A stretch of DNA of 64,000 bases from Paenibacillus ginsengihumi DSM 21568 (GTDB taxonomy: Bacteria > Bacillota > Bacilli > Paenibacillales > NBRC-103111). The position numbers and the translations under genes were made by a program. A model generated the notes under the pieces. That model did not search any database, was not told the origin of the DNA, and saw only the letters and a program-made list of their open reading frames with translations. Shown here piece after piece: positions 8,601-15,377 of the stretch. How positions within the stretch are numbered: position 1 is the stretch's first letter; the number at the start of each line of letters is the position of its first letter. The stretch covers positions 54,305-118,304 of the forward strand of contig NZ_KB905558.1 of assembly GCF_000380965.1 (NCBI RefSeq). The letters are read 5' to 3'.

Positions 8601-9143
8601 GAACGCCTGGCGTATGCCGATGCTGCCGGCCTTGACGTTCAGCGTGTCCTGCGACGTCTCAAGCAGCAGCGCATCGACCCCGGCCTCGATCAGCGCGGCC
8701 GCCTGCTCGCGGTAGCTGTCGACCAGCTCGTCGAACGTGACGCCGCCGGTAACCGACAGCGTCTTGGTCGTCGGCCCCATCGCTCCGGCGACATAGCGGG
8801 GCCGCTCCGGCGTGCTGTATTTATTCGCGGCCTCCACGGCAATTCGCGCCGCGGCAAGGTTGATCTCTCTGGCCTTGCTCTGAAGCCCGTATTCTGCCAG
8901 CACGACGCTGGTCGCTCCGAACGTATTCGTCTCTATAATATCGGAGCCGGCTTCCAGATACGCCTCATGGATGCGGGCGATCACATCGGGCCGGGTCAGC
9001 ACGAGATTCTCGTTGCACCCGTCCAGCTCTTCGCCGCCGAAATCGTCCGGCGTCAGGTTCGCCTGCTGCAGCATCGTGCCCATGGCTCCGTCCAAAATCA
9101 ATATTTTACGTTTCAATTGTTCCTGTAACGATGGCTTGGTCAT
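5700..9143 (-). CDS. metH: Cobalamin-dependent methionine synthase MetH
   Basis: At about 1147 residues this is a full-length MetH. Order: homocysteine-binding domain with zinc ligands in GLNCATGP (about 226) and GGCCGTTP (about 290); pterin (methyltetrahydrofolate) domain; B12 cap and Rossmann domains with the cobalt-ligating DVHDIGKN motif (about 720); and C-terminal S-adenosylmethionine reactivation domain. It transfers the methyl group from methyltetrahydrofolate to homocysteine. ATG 9143 (MTKPSLQEQ) follows GGGGAATG; an in-frame ATG 31 codons upstream encodes non-homologous sequence. No S-box or cobalamin riboswitch is recognisable upstream. Confidence 0.96.
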   Translation of the reverse strand: MTKPSLQEQLKRKILILDGAMGTMLQQANLTPDDFGGEELDGCNENLVLTRPDVIARIHEAYLEAGSDIIETNTFGATSVVLAEYGLQSKAREINLAAARIAVEAANKYSTPERPRYVAGAMGPTTKTLSVTGGVTFDELVDSYREQAAALIEAGVDALLLETSQDTLNVKAGSIGIRQAFEETGRKLPIMISGTIEPMGTTLAGQNIESFYISLEHLEPISIGLNCATGPEFMRDHIRTLSDISCTYISCYPNAGLPDENGKYHESPDSLAKKLAGFAEQGWLNIAGGCCGTTPDHIRAMSEILAGYEPRQPQGSHPPAVSGIETVYIEDANRPYLVGERTNVLGSRAFKRLIAEGKYEEASEIARAQVKGGAHVIDVCLQDPDRDELADMQRFLELVVKKIKAPLMIDSTDHRVIELGLKYSQGKAIINSINLEDGEEKFERVVPLIHKYGASAVVGTIDERGQAIKAQDKLEVARRSYDLLVGKYGMRPQDIIFDPLVFPVGTGDQQYIGSAKETIEGIRLIKQAMPETQTVLGLSNVSFGLPPAGREVLNAVYLYHCTKAGLDFAIVNTEKLERYASIPEEERRLAEDLIYDTNDDTLAAFVAHFRAKKVEKKETASSLSLEERLAAYVVEGSKDGLYADLDEALKKYTPLDIINGPLMAGMAEVGRLFNNNELIVAEVLQSAEVMKSSVSYLEPHMEKADSAVKGKILLATVKGDVHDIGKNLVEIILSNNGYQIVNLGIKVPPEQLIEAYRKEKPDAIGLSGLLVKSAQQMVVTAQDLKNAGIDVPILVGGAALTRKFTKTRIAPEYGGIVLYAKDAMDGLDLANKLSDPQQRQQLIKELRESMDSDVMEAGRKDNALPPLTRVRTSQVDRTVPVQTPPDFERHVLRDYPISHLVPYVNMQMLLGHHLGLKGKVEKLLADRDAKALQLKETVDGILVEAQQEGIIQAHGMYRFFPAQADGNDVLIYDPADRKTVLQRFSFPRQETEPFLCLADYLRPVDSGEMDYVGFLVVTAGKGIGEKAAEWREKGDYLRSHALQATALELAEGFAERVHQMMRDVWGFPDPAEMTMQERFGAKYRGQRFSFGYPACPDLEDQEKLFALMKPEDIGVQLTEGFMMEPEASVSAIVFAHPQARYFNVDKM

Positions 9144-9411
9144 TCCAACATTCCCCTTTCCCCCGACTTCGGCCGACGTGAGCCGGGGAGCGCGACGATG
9201 AAGCCCCTCGTCATGATTGGGCTGCGGCCGATTCATGAGGGCGGCGCCCTGCGGCGTCCGCTTTAAGCGTTTTAAGGCTTAGTTTATCAGAAACCGTATG
9301 CAATGAAAAGCGACAATCTTTGTTTCAAGCGCTTGCAATCCGCCCAAAATGGCCAAATTCATATTAAATTCAATTAATCCCATAGGTTTTATGTTTTTTG
9401 AGGCGAATCCA

Positions 9412-9440
9412 TCGACATCCCGTTTCCGTTTGACTATAAT
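9412..9440 (+). promoter_or_regulatory. Sigma-A promoter of mtnD
   Basis: TCGACA, 17 bases, then TATAAT: five of six and six of six consensus positions. It lies 35-40 bases before the start codon. Confidence 0.75.
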
Positions 9441-9480
9441 AAGTGTGTGAAGCATTGAACTTGGGGAAAGAGGGATGAAC

Positions 9481-10023
9481 ATGGCGGAAATTCGCATACG
9501 CAATACGAATGAACGCATCTCGGGCGAAGAGAATGTGAAGGCTTTTCTGGATCGGCAGGAAGTGCTCTACGAGCATTGGAATCCGGACAAGCTTCCGGCT
9601 GAGCTGCAAAATAAGTTCGTTCTGACCGACGACGAGAAAAATAAAATTTTGGAGACGTTCGATGCGGAGATCCGCGACTTGGCCAAGCGGCGCGGGTACA
9701 AAACGTGGGACATCGTCGCATTGTCCGATGCAACCCCGAATCTGGAGGAACTGCTGAAAAAATTCGAGCAGGTGCATACCCATACGGAGGACGAAGTTCG
9801 CGCCATCACAGCCGGCAAAGGCATCTTTGTCATCAAAGGCAGCGACGACGTGGGCTATTTCGACGTCGAGCTGGAGGCCGGCGACGTCATCTCCGTGCCG
9901 GAGAACAAACCGCACTTCTTCACGCTGATGGAGAATCGCCAAATCGTCGCTGTGCGGCTGTTCATCGAAACGGAAGGCTGGATCGCCCATCCGTTCGACG
10001 ACCCGGCGTTTCAGAAGGCGTAA
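9481..10023 (+). CDS. mtnD: Acireductone dioxygenase MtnD
   Basis: A cupin-fold protein of 180 residues. The metal ligands are visible as HTHTEDE (His99, His101, Glu105) and a later His in NKPHFF (about 145). In the methionine salvage pathway it oxidises acireductone to formate and the keto acid precursor of methionine. ATG 9481 is preferred because GAAAGAGGG ends 6 bases before it; ATG 9475 directly abuts that site. It is a stand-alone gene, with its own promoter and terminator and no other mtn gene in the window. It is divergent from metH, so two methionine-forming routes lie back to back. Confidence 0.93.
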   Translation: MAEIRIRNTNERISGEENVKAFLDRQEVLYEHWNPDKLPAELQNKFVLTDDEKNKILETFDAEIRDLAKRRGYKTWDIVALSDATPNLEELLKKFEQVHTHTEDEVRAITAGKGIFVIKGSDDVGYFDVELEAGDVISVPENKPHFFTLMENRQIVAVRLFIETEGWIAHPFDDPAFQKA

Positions 10024-10080
10024 CGAAAATATACTGCGTCCTGTATGACAGCAGAATTTTTCATATGCTTTGCTACGCGG

Positions 10081-10108
10081 AGGACCGCCCGATATGGGCG
10101 GTCCTTTT
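10081..10108 (+). terminator. Terminator after mtnD
   Basis: GGACCGCCC and GGGCGGTCC form a perfect stem followed by TTTT. Confidence 0.85.
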
Positions 10109-10156
10109 AGGCTTGCTGATTCGGCGGTATTCACACGCTGAATTTTCATTACCGCA

Positions 10157-10197
10157 GGTAACGACCGATGACGAAGGAATCGCTTGTCATTGGCGTC
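10157..10197 (+). repeat. Short dispersed repeat resembling 46810-46851
   Basis: About 34 of 42 positions match the segment at 46810-46851 by hand alignment, in the same orientation; the shared core is GGAATCGCT. It is intergenic in both places. The similarity is modest and could be chance. Confidence 0.35.
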
Positions 10198-10201
10198 GAT
10201 C

Positions 10202-10996
10202 TTATAATTGCTCAATAATGCCTTGAATATCGCGAAGGCTGGCGATTTCAAAGGAAGGAACGATTTCGTCGGTGCGGCTGATTCCATGGCGGTTTATCCA
10301 CATATTGCGCATGCCGACGCCGTTCGAGCCCAAAATATCGGTAGTCAGCTTGTCCCCGATCATGACGCCTTCGTCCGGCCCGATCTTCAGCAGCTCCATC
10401 GCATGGCGGAAAATCGAAGCGGCCGGCTTGCCTTCCCCGAACTCGCCGGAAATGATGATATGATCGAAATACGGCGCCAGCTGCGGCACGCCTGCCAGCT
10501 TCTCCTTCTGCAGGTCCGGCGAACCGTTGGTCAGCAGCAGCAGCCGGTACTTGCCCTTAAGCTGCTCCAGCACCTCGAACGTCTCCTCATAGACGATCGG
10601 GCGGCTGCGCCTTTCCGCCGGGAACCGCTCGCCAAGCTCGTACCCGAGCTCCGGATCGTCAATACCGAGCGCCTTTAAGCCGCGGGTCCACGATGCGGTG
10701 CGGTACTCGGGCGCGAGCGCCTCCAGCTTGCGAAAAGACGGGTGCTCCCCTTGGCTGAAGCGGGCCCACAAGCCTTCGAACGGATTGATGCCGATCATCT
10801 TCGTAAACGGAAACGTCTCGAACGATTCGTACAACGCTCTCGCCTCCCGGCGAACAGCCTGCTCCAGCTCAGCCGGATCGATGGCAGCATAGCGCTCCGC
10901 CGCCGCCCGGCAGGTAGCCTCGAACGCTTCCTTGACGCTGCGCTCGTCCCACAGCAGCGTATCGTCCAGATCAAACAGTACGGCTTGAATTCCCAT
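10202..10996 (-). CDS. HAD-family hydrolase (phosphatase)
   Basis: A 264-residue haloacid-dehalogenase superfamily protein. Motif I is FDLDDTLL (nucleophile Asp9), motif II is LLTNGS, motif III lies in GEGKPAAS and motif IV is MIGDKLTTD. Its helical cap sits between motifs I and II (subfamily I), as in nucleotidase or phosphoglycolate-phosphatase-like proteins such as YjjG/YfnB. The substrate cannot be read from sequence. ATG 10996 follows GAGAGGATAAC. It is the third gene of a probable ynzC - membrane protein - HAD operon with gaps of about 30 bases. Confidence 0.85.
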   Translation of the reverse strand: MGIQAVLFDLDDTLLWDERSVKEAFEATCRAAAERYAAIDPAELEQAVRREARALYESFETFPFTKMIGINPFEGLWARFSQGEHPSFRKLEALAPEYRTASWTRGLKALGIDDPELGYELGERFPAERRSRPIVYEETFEVLEQLKGKYRLLLLTNGSPDLQKEKLAGVPQLAPYFDHIIISGEFGEGKPAASIFRHAMELLKIGPDEGVMIGDKLTTDILGSNGVGMRNMWINRHGISRTDEIVPSFEIASLRDIQGIIEQL

Positions 10997-11027
10997 GTTA
11001 TCCTCTCTCCTCATCTGTCGGCGTGAA

Positions 11028-11540
11028 CTACTTTTCGCTGTATGCGATGGAGTGCCGGTCGGCAAACACCTTCAGGCTTTCGCCCGCCTCCGCAACCGGG
11101 AACAAATGATACTGCTTCGTGAATACCCAGCGGCTGTTTTTCGGTTTCAAGGTGATGACGACGGCATCCTTGCTCACTTCGATGCTCCCGATCTGCGACG
11201 CTTCCATCGTCCGGTCGCCGCCAAACCGCCGCGAAGTGAGCGCCTGACGCCCGATTTTCAAATACGGCCGGCGTCCGTAAAAAATGAGAACGGCCAGCAG
11301 CAGATAGCTCGCTCCCGTAACCCAATACATCGCATCGGACCCGGCTTGTCCGCGAAAGGCAATAAAGCAGAAGACGCCGGTCATGACAAGCAGCATCGGA
11401 AAAAACCAGCTTCGTCCGCGATAGACGACCGCCCCGTCCTCTGCGGCCGCTTCATGAATGGTCGGTTTTCCCGTTTTTTTACGGTAATTGTTGACCGCTT
11501 TCGTATTTCTGCGAACCATGCGTTCCCACTTGCGCGACAT
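11028..11540 (-). CDS. Uncharacterised two-segment membrane protein
   Basis: A 170-residue protein. A basic N-terminal stretch (about 1-45) is followed by two membrane segments (about 46-64 and 74-88). Then comes a soluble C-terminal half of beta-rich sequence (LKIGRQALTSRRFG onward) that looks like a bacterial PH-like domain. Start ATG 11540 is preceded by GAGGGG. It lies between ynzC and the HAD gene with short gaps. The function is unknown; the domain impression is inference. Confidence 0.7.
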   Translation of the reverse strand: MSRKWERMVRRNTKAVNNYRKKTGKPTIHEAAAEDGAVVYRGRSWFFPMLLVMTGVFCFIAFRGQAGSDAMYWVTGASYLLLAVLIFYGRRPYLKIGRQALTSRRFGGDRTMEASQIGSIEVSKDAVVITLKPKNSRWVFTKQYHLFPVAEAGESLKVFADRHSIAYSEK

Positions 11541-11569
11541 GTCTCAAACCCCTCGCATCGATGATTTCC

Positions 11570-11755
11570 TTAATCCTTGTCCACCAGCTTGATATTGTCC
11601 AGCTGCGAACGGAGCGAAGCCCTGAACGCGTCGATATACTTCCGGCGAAGCAGGCTTTGCTCTTCCTTCTCCGCCGCTGTCAGCCCTTCGCTCTTGGCTT
11701 TGCGCGCCAGCTCGTTGATCCGCCGCACGCTTGCTTCGTGATCGCTTTCGTTCAT
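11570..11755 (-). CDS. ynzC: DUF896 protein YnzC
   Basis: A 61-residue protein with the DUF896 pattern INELARKAKSEGLTAAE followed by RRKYIDAFRASLRSQL. In B. subtilis ynzC belongs to the SOS-linked yneA-yneB-ynzC group next to lexA, and the same neighbourhood holds here. The ATG at 11755 follows AGGAGG at 6 bases. The yneB recombinase gene expected between yneA and ynzC is missing. Confidence 0.9.
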   Translation of the reverse strand: MNESDHEASVRRINELARKAKSEGLTAAEKEEQSLLRRKYIDAFRASLRSQLDNIKLVDKD

Positions 11756-12111
11756 GTCAATCCTCCTGTCTTCAGTAACAAATATACTTTGACATCCCGA
11801 TGTTCTGTTGTCAAGCATTTGAGACCCGGCAGCCGCCATTCTCCGGTCGATTCGCTATCCAGCGAACATGCCCCCGCAATGAGGCGACTGTTCGCAGCTT
11901 GTTCCGATGATTTTCGGGGGAGCTGCCATTTCCGTTAGCCCCGTAATTGCTCAGCATCCTTTCCTGTAAAACAAAAAAACCTCCGTTTTCCCGCCGCTTG
12001 CCGAACGATTCACGGCTCGGAATTCGCCCTGCGGGAAACAAAGGAATAATAGAGTGAAGCCGATATGGATAGGACAAAACGATGAAAACCGCTATAGATT
12101 ATCGATACGCA
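11756..12111. other. Intergenic region where yneB would be expected
   Basis: About 356 bases between ynzC and yneA with no credible gene. A minus-strand ORF of 88 codons (11811-12077) has no family resemblance and no good start. In B. subtilis this interval holds yneB, a resolvase-like gene. No remnant of a serine recombinase is recognisable. Confidence 0.5.
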
Positions 12112-12528
12112 TCAATCCGGCAGCAGCAGCTTCTGGCCTTCGTAGATGGTAGCTGAGCGCAAACCGTTGATCCGTTGCATCTCGTAAACGTATTTCCGCA
12201 GGTCTCTGCTTTCCCCTGCATGCTCGGCTGCAATGCTCCACAGGCTGTCGCCGACTTCTACATAAACATAGGCAGGCTCGCCAGCCTTGTGTTCCGACGC
12301 CTGGACGCCGCGTTCGCCGAACAGATGCGTGACGAAAGCGCAAAAGAACATCACCATGACGAGAGACAAAGCAAGCAGCATCAACCGATCGTATGTTCGC
12401 TTATTATTATTGTTTTGACGGCGGAGTCTTCCAGCTTGTTCGGCTTGTTCGGCGCTTCTGCCGGACGTATGGTTTGTCGCGTCATAATTGGCGTGGGATT
12501 TCGCAAGCAATGCAGTGTTCTGGAACAC
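12112..12528 (-). CDS. yneA: SOS cell-division suppressor YneA (LysM protein)
   Basis: A 138-residue membrane-anchored protein: cytoplasmic N terminus of about 48 residues, one membrane segment (about 49-70) and a C-terminal LysM peptidoglycan-binding domain (about 88-137, YVEVGDSLWSIA ... EGQKLLLP). YneA delays septation during DNA damage in Bacillus. I set the start at GTG 12528 because CCTCC at 12538-12542 is a perfect GGAGG 9 bases away; upstream ATG/GTG codons fall within LexA boxes. It diverges from lexA and shares its operator region. The N-terminal part is longer than in B. subtilis. Confidence 0.88.
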   Translation of the reverse strand: MFQNTALLAKSHANYDATNHTSGRSAEQAEQAGRLRRQNNNNKRTYDRLMLLALSLVMVMFFCAFVTHLFGERGVQASEHKAGEPAYVYVEVGDSLWSIAAEHAGESRDLRKYVYEMQRINGLRSATIYEGQKLLLPD

Positions 12529-12541
12529 GATGCACAACCTC

Positions 12542-12555
12542 CAAACGTTTGTTCT
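12542..12555 (-). promoter_or_regulatory. LexA (DinR) box, yneA-proximal
   Basis: On the minus strand AGAACAAACGTTTG matches the Bacillus LexA consensus CGAACRNRYGTTYG at all but the first position. It lies just upstream of the yneA ribosome binding site. Confidence 0.75.
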
Positions 12556-12571
12556 GGTATTTAAAATAACA

Positions 12572-12585
12572 CGAACAAACGTTTG
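12572..12585 (+). promoter_or_regulatory. LexA (DinR) box, perfect consensus
   Basis: CGAACAAACGTTTG fits CGAACRNRYGTTYG at every position. It lies in the middle of the lexA-yneA intergenic region. Confidence 0.9.
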
Positions 12586-12600
12586 TGTCAATCCTTATTT

Positions 12601-12614
12601 CGAACTTATGTTTG
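12601..12614 (+). promoter_or_regulatory. LexA (DinR) box overlapping the lexA -35
   Basis: CGAACTTATGTTTG deviates from consensus at one position and reaches into the lexA -35 hexamer. Confidence 0.8.
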
Positions 12615-12640
12615 TGCGAACTCCGGTTCTGTGTTATACT
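12612..12640 (+). promoter_or_regulatory. lexA promoter
   Basis: TTGTGC, 17 bases, TATACT. LexA boxes cover the -35 and the spacer, consistent with autorepression. Confidence 0.6.
12617..12630 (+). promoter_or_regulatory. LexA (DinR) box in the lexA promoter spacer
   Basis: CGAACTCCGGTTCT contains the core GAAC-N4-GTTC but departs from the finer consensus at several inner positions, so it is probably a weaker site. Confidence 0.6.
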
Positions 12641-12676
12641 TTTCAGTAATGAATTACCAATAACGGAGTGATGTTC

Positions 12677-13300
12677 ATGCGGAAGATTTCCAATCGCCAG
12701 CAAGCGATTCTGGAATTTATTAAGAACGAAGTCAGAGACAAAGGATATCCCCCCTCCGTTCGCGAGATCGGCGAAGCGGTAGGCCTCGCCTCCAGCTCGA
12801 CCGTGCATGGCCATCTTGAGCGTCTGGAGAAGAAAGGCTTGATCCGGCGGGACCCGACCAAGCCGCGCGCGATCGAGATTACCGACGGGACGGCCGGCGA
12901 CAACGGCGCCTATTCCGTCTCCATAGCCCGCGTGCCGCTCATCGGCCGCGTCACGGCGGGCATGCCGATCACGGCAACCGAGAATATCGAGGATTACTTT
13001 CCTTTGCCAAGCCATTTTGTCGGCGACCATACGGTGTTCATGCTCAGCGTCGTCGGCGAGAGCATGATCAACGCGGGCATTCACAACGGCGATTATGTCA
13101 TCGTCCGCCAGCAGCAGACGGCGAACAACGGCGACATTGTCGTGGCGATGACGGCCGACGATGAAGCGACCGTGAAGCGTTTCTATAAAGAGAAGGATCA
13201 CATTCGCCTGCAGCCGGAGAACGAGACGATGGAACCGCTTCGCCTGAAGCATGTGACGATCCTCGGCAAAGTCATCGGCGTCTTCCGCGACATCCATTAA
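12677..13300 (+). CDS. lexA: SOS repressor LexA
   Basis: A 207-residue repressor-protease. The winged-helix DNA-binding domain occupies about residues 1-65 ([20 protein letters not shown] recognition region). The RecA-stimulated cleavage site is Ala94-Gly95 in RVTAGMP. The catalytic dyad is Ser129 (VVGESM) and Lys167 (EATVKRFY). ATG 12677 is 8 bases after GGAG; GTG and ATG codons at 12668 and 12671 are spaced worse, and family alignments begin at MRKISNRQ. Four LexA boxes lie in the divergent region with yneA. A terminator follows. Confidence 0.97.
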   Translation: MRKISNRQQAILEFIKNEVRDKGYPPSVREIGEAVGLASSSTVHGHLERLEKKGLIRRDPTKPRAIEITDGTAGDNGAYSVSIARVPLIGRVTAGMPITATENIEDYFPLPSHFVGDHTVFMLSVVGESMINAGIHNGDYVIVRQQQTANNGDIVVAMTADDEATVKRFYKEKDHIRLQPENETMEPLRLKHVTILGKVIGVFRDIH

Positions 13301-13333
13301 TGAATTTAAAGCGTATGCCGGAATATATCCCCT

Positions 13334-13367
13334 CTCCCCTGTTCGCGCCTGCGCGGGGAGTTTTTTT
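13334..13367 (+). terminator. Terminator after lexA
   Basis: CTCCCC and GGGGAG pair around a GC-rich loop and are followed by seven T. Confidence 0.8.
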
Positions 13368-13382
13368 AAGAAATATTGCACA

Positions 13383-13430
13383 AACAAAGAAAGCCATGAA
13401 CCGGCATTGCGCCGTATTCATGGCTTTTTC
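13383..13430 (-). terminator. Terminator after glnA, probably bidirectional
   Basis: AAGCCATGAA (13391-13400) and TTCATGGCTT (13417-13426) form a perfect 10-bp stem. T-rich sequence follows on both strands (TTCTTTGTTTG on the minus strand). Confidence 0.8.
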
Positions 13431-13444
13431 GTTGTACTTTAGGA

Positions 13445-14782
13445 TCAGTACAGCGTCATATACTGGTCCCGCTCCCAGTTGTGCACTTGCGTGCGGTAGA
13501 TATCCCACTCGATCTCCTTAAGCTCGACAAAATGGGCGAGCGCATGTTCGCCGAGCGCGTCGCAAATGACATCGTCGCGCAGCAGCTCGTCAATCGCCTG
13601 CTTGAGATCGACGGGCAAACTCGGAATGCCCTGCTCCTCGCGCTCTTCGTCGGTCATAATATAAATGTTGCGGTCGGTAGGCGGCGGCAGTGTCATCTTG
13701 TGCTTGATGCCGTCGAGGCCCGCCTTCAGCATGACGGCCAGCGCCAGATACGGGTTGGCTGCCGGGTCCGGATTGCGCACCTCCACGCGAGTGCTGAGGC
13801 CGCGGGACGCCGGGATGCGGATCATCGGGCTGCGGTTGCTGGCCGACCAGGCTACGTAGCACGGCGCCTCGTAACCGGGCACCAGACGCTTGTAGGAGTT
13901 GACCGTCGGGTTCGTCACGGCCGCGAACGCGCGGGCGTGCTTCAGGATGCCGGCCATGTAGTGGCGCGCCGCCGCGCTCAGGCCGAGCTTGTCATTCTCA
14001 TCGTAGAAGACGTTCTCCTTGCCGCTGAAGAGCGATTGATGGCAATGCATGCCGGAGCCGTTCACGCCGAACAGCGGCTTCGGCATGAAGGTAGCGTGCA
14101 GCCCGTGCTGACGGGCTATCGTCTTCACGACCAGCTTGAACGTTTGAATCTGATCGGCTGCTTTAATGGCATCCGCATATTTGAAGTCGATCTCGTGCTG
14201 CCCCGGAGCTACCTCATGGTGAGACGCTTCGATCTCGAAGCCCATCTCCTCCAGCGTCAGCACGATCTCGCGGCGGCAGTTCTCGCCGAGGTCGGTCGGC
14301 GCCAGGTCGAAGTAGCCGCCCTGATCGTTCAGCTCCAGCGTCGGGCTGCCCTTCTCGTCCGTCTTGAACAGGAAGAACTCCGGCTCCGGCCCGACGTTCA
14401 TCGCCGTATAGCCCATCTCCTCCGCTTCCTTCAGCACCCTCTTGAGAATGCCGCGGGGATCGCCGGGGAACGGGCGGCCGTCCGGCAAGTAAACGTCGCA
14501 GATCAGCCGTGCGACACGGTCTTCCGTGACCCATGGGAAAATAACCCAAGTATCGAGGTCGGGGTATAAGTACATATCGGATTCTTCGATGCGCACATAG
14601 CCTTCAATCGAGGAACCGTCGAACATCATCTTGTTGTCGAGGGCCTTCTCCAGCTGGCTGACCGGAATCTCCACATTCTTGATCGTACCGAGCAGGTCGG
14701 TGAACTGCAGACGAATAAATCTCACGTTTTGTTCCCGGGCGATACGCAAAATGTCATCTTTCGTAAAGCTTTTGTCCGTCAC
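13445..14782 (-). CDS. glnA: Glutamine synthetase, type I-alpha
   Basis: A 445-residue GSI-alpha enzyme that forms glutamine from glutamate, ammonia and ATP. Visible family signatures are the N-terminal [16 protein letters not shown] region, [19 protein letters not shown], the ATP-binding stretch ending [13 protein letters not shown], and [17 protein letters not shown]. The start is GTG 14782, 8 bases after AAGGAGG; the upstream ATG extension is not family-like. It is cotranscribed with glnR 103 bases upstream. In this group the feedback-inhibited enzyme also controls GlnR activity. Confidence 0.96.
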   Translation of the reverse strand: MTDKSFTKDDILRIAREQNVRFIRLQFTDLLGTIKNVEIPVSQLEKALDNKMMFDGSSIEGYVRIEESDMYLYPDLDTWVIFPWVTEDRVARLICDVYLPDGRPFPGDPRGILKRVLKEAEEMGYTAMNVGPEPEFFLFKTDEKGSPTLELNDQGGYFDLAPTDLGENCRREIVLTLEEMGFEIEASHHEVAPGQHEIDFKYADAIKAADQIQTFKLVVKTIARQHGLHATFMPKPLFGVNGSGMHCHQSLFSGKENVFYDENDKLGLSAAARHYMAGILKHARAFAAVTNPTVNSYKRLVPGYEAPCYVAWSASNRSPMIRIPASRGLSTRVEVRNPDPAANPYLALAVMLKAGLDGIKHKMTLPPPTDRNIYIMTDEEREEQGIPSLPVDLKQAIDELLRDDVICDALGEHALAHFVELKEIEWDIYRTQVHNWERDQYMTLY

Positions 14783-14807
14783 GAAATATTCCTCCTTAAA
14801 GTCATAG

Positions 14808-14824
14808 GATAACATTATGTAACA
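14808..14824 (-). promoter_or_regulatory. Partial GlnR/TnrA-like site in the glnR-glnA gap
   Basis: Minus-strand TGTTACATAATGTTATC fits TGTNA-N7-TNACA at 8 of 10 fixed positions. It lies just upstream of the glnA ribosome binding site and may be coincidental. Confidence 0.3.
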
Positions 14825-14884
14825 ATAATACGGAGACTGCCACTTGTCCGTAAGCGGTACCAAAGGGCAGCCTCTGGCAGAGAA

Positions 14885-15295
14885 TTACTTGTTGAAAAAC
14901 CGGGACAGCTCGCCTTGAATCAGGGACACTTGACCGGGACGGCGCACGCCGAGCAGCTGCTGCTTGAGCATCTTGTGCAGCTGCGAATCGGTCAGCTCGC
15001 GGCGCTTCACTTCGCTCTGCTCGTTGAAGATGGTGGCATCCTCGGAATCTTTGGATACCGGGAGCAGCACTTGCTTGATGCCCGCGATATTGACGCCCTT
15101 CTCGATCAAGTCCTTGATCTGCAGCAGGCGTTCAACGTCATTGAACGAATACATCCGTTGATTGCCGCCGGTTCTGGCCGGAATAACCAGCTCATGCTGT
15201 TCATAGTAACGAATCTGGCGCGCAGTCAGATCCGTCAGCTTCATCACGATGCCGATCGGAAAAAGCGCCATGTTTCTGCGGATATCATCACCCAT
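14885..15295 (-). CDS. glnR: MerR-family nitrogen regulator GlnR
   Basis: A 136-residue regulator starting MGDDIRRNMALFPIGIVMK, close to B. subtilis GlnR. The winged helix-turn-helix covers LTARQIRYYEQHELVIPAR and GNQRMYSF. The C-terminal tail (SLIQGELSRFFNK) matches the segment that senses feedback-inhibited glutamine synthetase in Bacillus GlnR. GlnR represses glnRA and, in Paenibacillus, also acts on other nitrogen genes. ATG 15295 follows AAGGAG. Its own promoter overlaps a GlnR-like site. The amide operon at the right end of the window carries perfect GlnR boxes and is a probable target. Confidence 0.94.
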   Translation of the reverse strand: MGDDIRRNMALFPIGIVMKLTDLTARQIRYYEQHELVIPARTGGNQRMYSFNDVERLLQIKDLIEKGVNIAGIKQVLLPVSKDSEDATIFNEQSEVKRRELTDSQLHKMLKQQLLGVRRPGQVSLIQGELSRFFNK

Positions 15296-15331
15296 GATTC
15301 ATCAACTCCTTGCTTGTGAACCCTTACTCGT

Positions 15332-15360
15332 ATTGTAACCTTCATACATAAACTTGTCAA
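15332..15360 (-). promoter_or_regulatory. glnRA promoter with overlapping GlnR-like site
   Basis: On the minus strand: TTGACA, 17 bases, TACAAT. The plus-strand sequence TGTCAAGTTATGTTAGG (15355-15371) overlaps the -35 and matches TGTNA-N7-TNACA at 8 of 10 fixed positions, consistent with autorepression. Confidence 0.75.
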
Positions 15361-15377
15361 GTTATGTTAGGTTTATG

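Noticed and set aside
9144..9480. SAM (S-box) or cobalamin riboswitch upstream of metH or mtnD
   Set aside because: None of the conserved elements of either aptamer could be found on either strand.
11811..12077. 88-codon minus-strand ORF in the yneB position
   Set aside because: No similarity to recombinases, no good start signal, and it overlaps the ynzC leader.
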